Assembly (NCBI GenBank): GCA_003135575.1
Contig: PLCG01000059.1
Location: forward strand, 3,575-11,389
DNA: 7,815 nt
Origin: Nitrososphaerota archaeon
Lineage (GTDB): Archaea > Thermoproteota > Nitrososphaeria > Nitrososphaerales > Gagatemarchaeaceae
Direction of reading: 5' to 3'
Part shown: positions 5,365 to 7,815 of the stretch, in pieces
How the letters are laid out: each line of letters starts with the position of its first letter
How positions within the stretch are numbered: the first letter of the stretch is position 1
Position numbers and translations under genes: made by a program
Notes under the pieces: model-generated
Database searches by the model: none
What the model saw: only the letters and a program-made list of their open reading frames with translations
Told to the model about the DNA's origin: nothing

Positions 5365-5760
5365 CTACTGGCCCAGGGCGGTGCGGTAGGAGGCCGCCAG
5401 ATCCTTGTCGGCCACCCCAGAGACGAGCTTCTCCTTCCCATCTGGCAGGAGTATTGGAAACGCGGTCGCGTGGTAGGGTAGGTCGAGGCTCTCGATCTTC
5501 TCGGCGTCCTCCGTCTCGCTCACCTTCTTGCAGCCTCCATTCCCGCACGAGAAGTGGTAGACCTTGACTACGCGCCTGTCGCCCATGCCGCCTCCCCTCC
5601 CTCCGGCCGCAGTCGAGGCGCTCAGCATCTGCAGGACGTAGATCTCGTTTGGCTGGTCGAGCTTCCTGAGGTCGATGAGGTCGTCTGTCACGAACACGCG
5701 CCTTCCCATGCTCTCTATCAGAGCGATGAACTCGTCTGCACCTGGAGGCGTGTTTGACAT
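5365..5760 (-). CDS. 131-aa protein with CGNGGC motif, function unknown
   Basis: I do not recognise this family. From ATG 5758-5760 (MSNTPPGADEFIALIESMG) there is an N-terminal helix, strands RRVFVTDD and EIYVLQML, and a flexible glycine-rich linker at 51-60 (AAGGRGGGMG). The second part starts VVKVYHF, followed by Cys72-x4-Cys77 (SCGNGGCKK), an acidic helix, then a TAFPILLPDGKEKLVSG hairpin at 99-115. A strand followed by two cysteines, a helix and a Phe-Pro step before a strand hairpin is loosely like a thioredoxin/glutaredoxin fold. The C-x4-C spacing and order are not typical, so this is only a suggestion. The frame extends upstream to 5928, but that part is a shadow of the Lrp gene. A TATA-like box sits 26-28 nt before this ATG, which supports a leaderless start. 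It lies 98 bp after the Lrp-family gene. Confidence 0.7.
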   Translation of the reverse strand: MSNTPPGADEFIALIESMGRRVFVTDDLIDLRKLDQPNEIYVLQMLSASTAAGGRGGGMGDRRVVKVYHFSCGNGGCKKVSETEDAEKIESLDLPYHATAFPILLPDGKEKLVSGVADKDLAASYRTALGQ

Positions 5761-5784
5761 TCGCTCCCGTCTTTCTGATTGGCT

Positions 5785-5794
5785 TCTTAAGATT
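5785..5794 (-). promoter_or_regulatory. TATA box of 131-aa protein gene
   Basis: Leftward reading AAATCTTAAG is centred about 28 nt before ATG 5760, the archaeal spacing for a transcript that begins at or next to the start codon. The gene can thus be transcribed separately from the Lrp-family gene upstream. Confidence 0.5.
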
Positions 5795-5858
5795 TGGCGA
5801 GGATGCCTTCTGAACTTTCTAGTTTCGGGAATGCGTTGGTTTCGTTGCGCTCTGAGAA

Positions 5859-6347
5859 CTAGAGCTGGTCGATTATGCCGGGCGGAATGGAGGACTTTCT
5901 GCCTATGACTTCCACTATCTCCGTCCACACGACCTCGCGCACTCCTTCCATTGCTTTGAGAAACTCCTGGAGTTCGAGAATCTGCGAGTTGCCTTTTACA
6001 ATCGTGTCCACCCTTAGGTCGATGGTCTGCTGCCCGATGCTTCTGCCGACATAGACCACGTCGTCACGCTTCAGGAGCTCGTTGGCCACTGCAGTCGTCT
6101 TGCCGCGCTCGGTCGCGATGAGAAAGTCGACCTTCCGCCATCCGAACTTCTCGAGGTCGAGGGAATACGTGAGGGTGAGGAAGCTTTCTTCAAGCCTCCT
6201 GCGCCTTCTCTGGACGGTCGTGGCCGGAATCCCGAGCTTCTTCGATAACTCGGCTGAGGAACGCCGACCATCAGGTGTGAGTAGAAGCTTCAGTAGCTTC
6301 CGGTCGACTGGAGATAGCCTTCCCGTTTTACTGCCCTTGCTGCTCAA
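5859..6347 (-). CDS. Lrp/AsnC-family transcription regulator
   Basis: The 162-aa product has the length of a feast/famine regulator. Residues 12-52 are an AsnC-type helix-turn-helix: SPVDRKLLKLLL, then RRSSAELSKKLGIPATTVQRRRRRLEE (in parts), with an unusually arginine-rich recognition helix (QRRRRRLEE). Residues 68-150 give the alpha-beta RAM/AsnC dimer domain (KVDFLIATE, VVYVGRSIGQQTIDLRV, EVVWTEIVEVIG). These proteins form dimers and octamers, bind amino acids and control metabolism genes, often including their own. The start is TTG 6345-6347; I see no ATG before the first helix. A TATA-like box at 6381-6393 and a tandem CTGTCAG repeat over the presumed transcript start support autoregulation (inference). 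The downstream 131-aa gene is a candidate target. Confidence 0.88.
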   Translation of the reverse strand: MSSKGSKTGRLSPVDRKLLKLLLTPDGRRSSAELSKKLGIPATTVQRRRRRLEESFLTLTYSLDLEKFGWRKVDFLIATERGKTTAVANELLKRDDVVYVGRSIGQQTIDLRVDTIVKGNSQILELQEFLKAMEGVREVVWTEIVEVIGRKSSIPPGIIDQL

Positions 6348-6350
6348 GTC

Positions 6351-6365
6351 CTGTCAGTCTGTCAG
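6351..6365. repeat. tandem CTGTCAG repeat at Lrp transcript start
   Basis: CTGTCAG-T-CTGTCAG is two copies of a 7-mer with an 8-bp period. It covers the position (about 6361) where transcription should begin from the TATA box at 6381-6393, 4 bases before the TTG start. This is a good site for an operator, but the binding protein is not shown. Confidence 0.6.
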
Positions 6366-6380
6366 AATACAACAACATGG

Positions 6381-6393
6381 ACAAATATAAACC
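6381..6393 (-). promoter_or_regulatory. TATA box of Lrp/AsnC gene
   Basis: Leftward reading GGTTTATATTTGT is a strong archaeal TATA match, centred about 40 nt before TTG 6347. It implies a leader of roughly 13 nt that contains most of the CTGTCAG repeat. Confidence 0.6.
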
Positions 6394-6572
6394 AGCGCAC
6401 CGAAAACACGCACGAAAGTGGTTGATGAGTGCAATCTCGGCTTCACGAACAAGGGTCGTGGCGTGGTCGGCCAATTAGGCTAAACAATTTTCCCGTTCAG
6501 TTTTCCACGCGGACATCGGGGCACCTTCGCCTTCTTGTTTTCGAAGCGCCGACAGTGGCAGATTCATGATGT

Positions 6573-6673
6573 TGGCGCCGGGGGTAGGATTTGAACCCAC
6601 GAGACCCGAAGGTCACGGGCTCTCTTTGAAGGGACTCAAGGCCCGCGCGTTAACCAGGCTCTGCCACCCCGGC
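6573..6673 (-). tRNA. tRNA-Ser (UGA) with 13-nt intron and encoded CCA
   Basis: The leftward sequence folds as a class II tRNA. Acceptor GCCGGGG (6673-6667) pairs with CCCCGGC (6583-6577). The discriminator is G (6576) and CCA is encoded at 6575-6573. The D arm contains AGAGCCTGGTTAA. Anticodon stem CGGGC (6645-6641) pairs with GCCCG (6620-6616). There is a long variable arm GACC-TTC-GGTC-type stem, and T arm GTGGG-TTCAAAT-CCTAC. The stem pairing leaves 20 nt in the anticodon loop: CTTGAG, then a 13-nt intron (6634-6622), then A. The anticodon is TGA (6638-6636). Discriminator G73 and the GCCGGGG acceptor favour serine over leucine. The alternative reading, Leu-GAG, needs a different stem that does not pair. 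The D stem has one A-C mismatch. Confidence 0.85.
6622..6634 (-). other. tRNA-Ser intron (13 nt)
   Basis: The intron, TCCCTTCAAAGAG, sits after purine 37, the canonical archaeal position. Its UCAA can pair with UUGA, the U33 plus anticodon, and a 3-nt AGA lies between that helix and the anticodon stem on the 3' side. This gives a reduced bulge-helix-bulge with a bulged A and no inner stem. Exact splice points are inferred from the loop geometry. Confidence 0.65.
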
Positions 6674-6696
6674 GCAACTCTGGGCTGGTCCGGTTC

Positions 6697-6706
6697 GCAT
6701 TTATGC
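6697..6706 (-). promoter_or_regulatory. TATA box of tRNA-Ser gene
   Basis: Leftward reading CATAAATGCG-like block (GCATAAATGC with flanks) is centred near 6702. That is about 29 nt before the first tRNA base at 6673, the spacing expected for archaeal tRNA genes. The flanking CGCAT and ATGCG arms form a short inverted repeat around it. Confidence 0.5.
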
Positions 6707-6769
6707 GTTGGTTCCTGCATCGATTAATCGCACTCCAAAAAGTCCTGTCTCCCTTTGATCGAGCCCGCC

Positions 6770-6780
6770 AACGATTATTA
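6770..6780 (+). promoter_or_regulatory. TATA box of 3-hydroxyacyl-CoA dehydrogenase gene
   Basis: AACGATTATTA is centred 27-28 nt before ATG 6804, which supports that ATG as a leaderless start over the upstream GTG at 6789. Confidence 0.5.
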
Positions 6781-6803
6781 CCTCCTCCGTGGGGCTTGCG
6801 CTC

Positions 6804-7670
6804 ATGAGCGGTTCGCAGATCAGGAAGGTCGCCGTCCTAGGGGCTGGGCTTATGGGCCACGGGATTGCGCAGGTGTGCGCCCAGACGGCGGGCTACGACG
6901 TGGCGCTGCTCGACGTGAAACAGGAGTTCGTCGACCGCGGGATGTCCATGATCAAGGACAGCCTCGCGAGGTTCGTCTCCAAAGGGGCGCTCGATAAGCA
7001 GAAAGCGGACGCCATATTGACGAAGATCCATCCGACCACTGACCTAGAGGTCGCCCTCGAGGGCGTCCAGCTCGTCATAGAGGCCGCGACCGAGGACCCG
7101 AAGTTGAAGCTGGGCCTCTACCGCAGAGTGGCTGAGTATCTGCCCCCCGGGGCGGTCTTGGCTTCCAACACCTCCTCAATCAGCATCACACTCCTCGGCT
7201 CCGCCACGAAGAACCCCGAGAACGTCGCGGGGATGCATTTCTTCAACCCTCCTCAGCTCATGCCGCTCATCGAGATCATCCGCGGCGCGAGGACGTCCGA
7301 CTCCACCGTCGAGACGGTCAGGGCTGCGGCGAAGCAGATGGGCAAAGAGACCGTCCTCTGCAAGAAGGACTCCCCCGGCTTCATCGTCAACCGGATCCTG
7401 ATTCCGCTCCTGAACGACTGCATTCGCGTCATCGACGAGGCCGGGATCACCGTCGAAGATCTCGACACGGCGCTGCGCTACGGAGCGGGTTGGCCGATGG
7501 GCCCGGCCGCGCTCGTCGACCTGATCGGGCTCGACATCCACGTGCACGCCTCCGAGGCGCTGCACGAGAAGCTCGCCGAGCCGCGCATGGCGCCGCCCGC
7601 GCGGCTCGTGCGGATGGCGAACGCGGGCAAGCTCGGCCGGAAGTCGGGCGAGGGCTTCTACCGCTACTGA
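6804..7670 (+). CDS. hbd: 3-hydroxybutyryl-CoA (3-hydroxyacyl-CoA) dehydrogenase
   Basis: The 288-aa enzyme oxidises (S)-3-hydroxyacyl-CoA to 3-ketoacyl-CoA with NAD+, in beta-oxidation or short-chain C4 pathways. The NAD site is VLGAGLMGHG (Gly13, Gly15, Gly18), with Asp37 (LLDVK) binding the adenine ribose. SNTSS gives Ser124; GMHFFNPPQLMPLIEI holds the catalytic pair His145-Glu157; PGFIVNRILIPLLND contains the conserved Asn196. The C-terminal helical dimer domain ends with KSGEGFYRY, so it is full length for the stand-alone type. ATG 6804 fits a TATA box 27 nt upstream; GTG 6789 would add five residues. Composition changes inside the gene. Residues 1-195 use AGG/AGA for 5 of 8 arginines; the last 8 arginines are only CGC or CGG, and G+C rises from about 60% to 68-77%. 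The encoded protein remains intact and family-like throughout, so it may be natural or an assembly chimera. Confidence 0.92.
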   Translation: MSGSQIRKVAVLGAGLMGHGIAQVCAQTAGYDVALLDVKQEFVDRGMSMIKDSLARFVSKGALDKQKADAILTKIHPTTDLEVALEGVQLVIEAATEDPKLKLGLYRRVAEYLPPGAVLASNTSSISITLLGSATKNPENVAGMHFFNPPQLMPLIEIIRGARTSDSTVETVRAAAKQMGKETVLCKKDSPGFIVNRILIPLLNDCIRVIDEAGITVEDLDTALRYGAGWPMGPAALVDLIGLDIHVHASEALHEKLAEPRMAPPARLVRMANAGKLGRKSGEGFYRY

Positions 7671-7815
7671 CTAACTAAACGTGCCGTACCGGCCGCGGAA
7701 GAACACCAGCGGCTCACCCTCGGCGGCAGGCTCCAGGCCCACGACGACCGCGCCGACGACGATCAGGTGGTCGCCGGCCTCGTACTCCGCGTCGATCGTG
7801 CATTCGATCCACGCG
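7671..7815 (-). CDS. flavin reductase domain protein, 3' end
   Basis: This is the last 47 codons of a leftward gene that begins beyond the right edge; the stop TAG is complementary to 7671-7673. The readable tail is AWIECTIDAEYEAGDHLIVV, then GAVVVGLEPAAEGEPLVFFRG, ending RYGTFS. An ECTI-x-AGDH-IVVG block with a PLVFFRGRYGTF ending is typical of the flavin reductase-like FMN-binding domain (HpaC type), which supplies reduced flavin to partner oxygenases. It has 96 G/C in the 135 bases from 7681 to 7815 (71%) and bacterial-looking GC-rich third positions, unlike the genes on the left of the window. It abuts the dehydrogenase gene tail-to-tail with no gap. Confidence 0.75.
   Translation of the reverse strand, partial: AWIECTIDAEYEAGDHLIVVGAVVVGLEPAAEGEPLVFFRGRYGTFS

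Noticed and set aside
6418..6483. A 21-codon GTG-started frame after an A/T-rich block and the shared 12-mer
   Set aside because: It is too short, has no recognisable product, and the A/T-rich block is better explained as the leftward Lrp promoter.
6411..6572. The gap between the Lrp gene and the tRNA
   Set aside because: I looked for a small RNA, a terminator and a second tRNA. A GCGTGG/CCACGC pair (6461-6466 and 6505-6510) is too far apart and weak, and no T-run follows the tRNA on its strand.
6616..6645. tRNA read as Leu(GAG)
   Set aside because: That anticodon frame needs a GGGCC/GGCCC stem that is absent; CGGGC/GCCCG pairs fully and G73 fits serine.
1..7815. CRISPR array, insertion sequence or defence system
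   Set aside because: No regularly spaced repeats, transposase, nuclease or toxin-antitoxin signature was seen; the two regulator genes alone do not make such a system.

Overview
The window looks like archaeal genomic DNA of about 55-62% G+C, most plausibly from a soil or sediment lineage of the Thaumarchaeota/Nitrososphaeria-Bathyarchaeia neighbourhood. This placement is an inference from gene content and was not tested. The archaeal signs are: a uS10 ribosomal protein of archaeal type; a Ser/His-dyad (SEC11-type) signal peptidase I; a tRNA-Ser gene with a 13-nt intron in the anticodon loop; and A/T-rich TATA-like boxes centred about 25-31 nt upstream of many start codons, leaving almost no 5' leader. 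Several starts are TTG or GTG, and most genes lack a Shine-Dalgarno sequence.

Layout. At 1-156 is the 3' end of a kbl-type alpha-oxoamine synthase. At 240-1093 a low-G+C island holds two divergent small DNA-binding proteins (ribbon-helix-helix and winged-helix) separated by a compact promoter region. At 1171-1924 two leftward small genes, an unknown helical protein and a four-site zinc-finger protein, form an apparent operon. Divergent from them, at 1971-2624, is signal peptidase I, whose tail runs about 76 bp antisense into a HAD-IIA phosphatase (2549-3331). At 3461-4036 is a RibD/DHFR-fold reductase and at 4118-4429 uS10, which overlaps tail-to-tail with a sugar-nucleotide epimerase (4419-5321). 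At 5365-6347 is a leftward small protein with a CGNGGC motif, behind an Lrp/AsnC regulator. At 6573-6673 is the intron-containing tRNA-Ser(UGA). At 6804-7670 is a 3-hydroxybutyryl-CoA dehydrogenase, followed without a gap by the 3' end of a convergent flavin reductase domain gene.

Most of these are housekeeping genes with individual promoters rather than one shared pathway. The strongest anomaly is at the right edge: within the 3-hydroxyacyl-CoA dehydrogenase gene, codon use and G+C switch from archaeal-like (about 60%, AGG/AGA arginine codons) to about 68-77% G+C with only CGC/CGG arginine. The high-G+C character continues into the flavin reductase. This suggests either a chimeric contig join or a recombination/transfer boundary.

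I found no CRISPR array, insertion sequence, defence island or clearly new multi-gene system. The more curious items are the right-edge boundary, the regulator pair, the tRNA intron, a 20-bp perfect palindrome inside the epimerase gene, and a tandem repeat at the presumed start of transcription of the Lrp gene.
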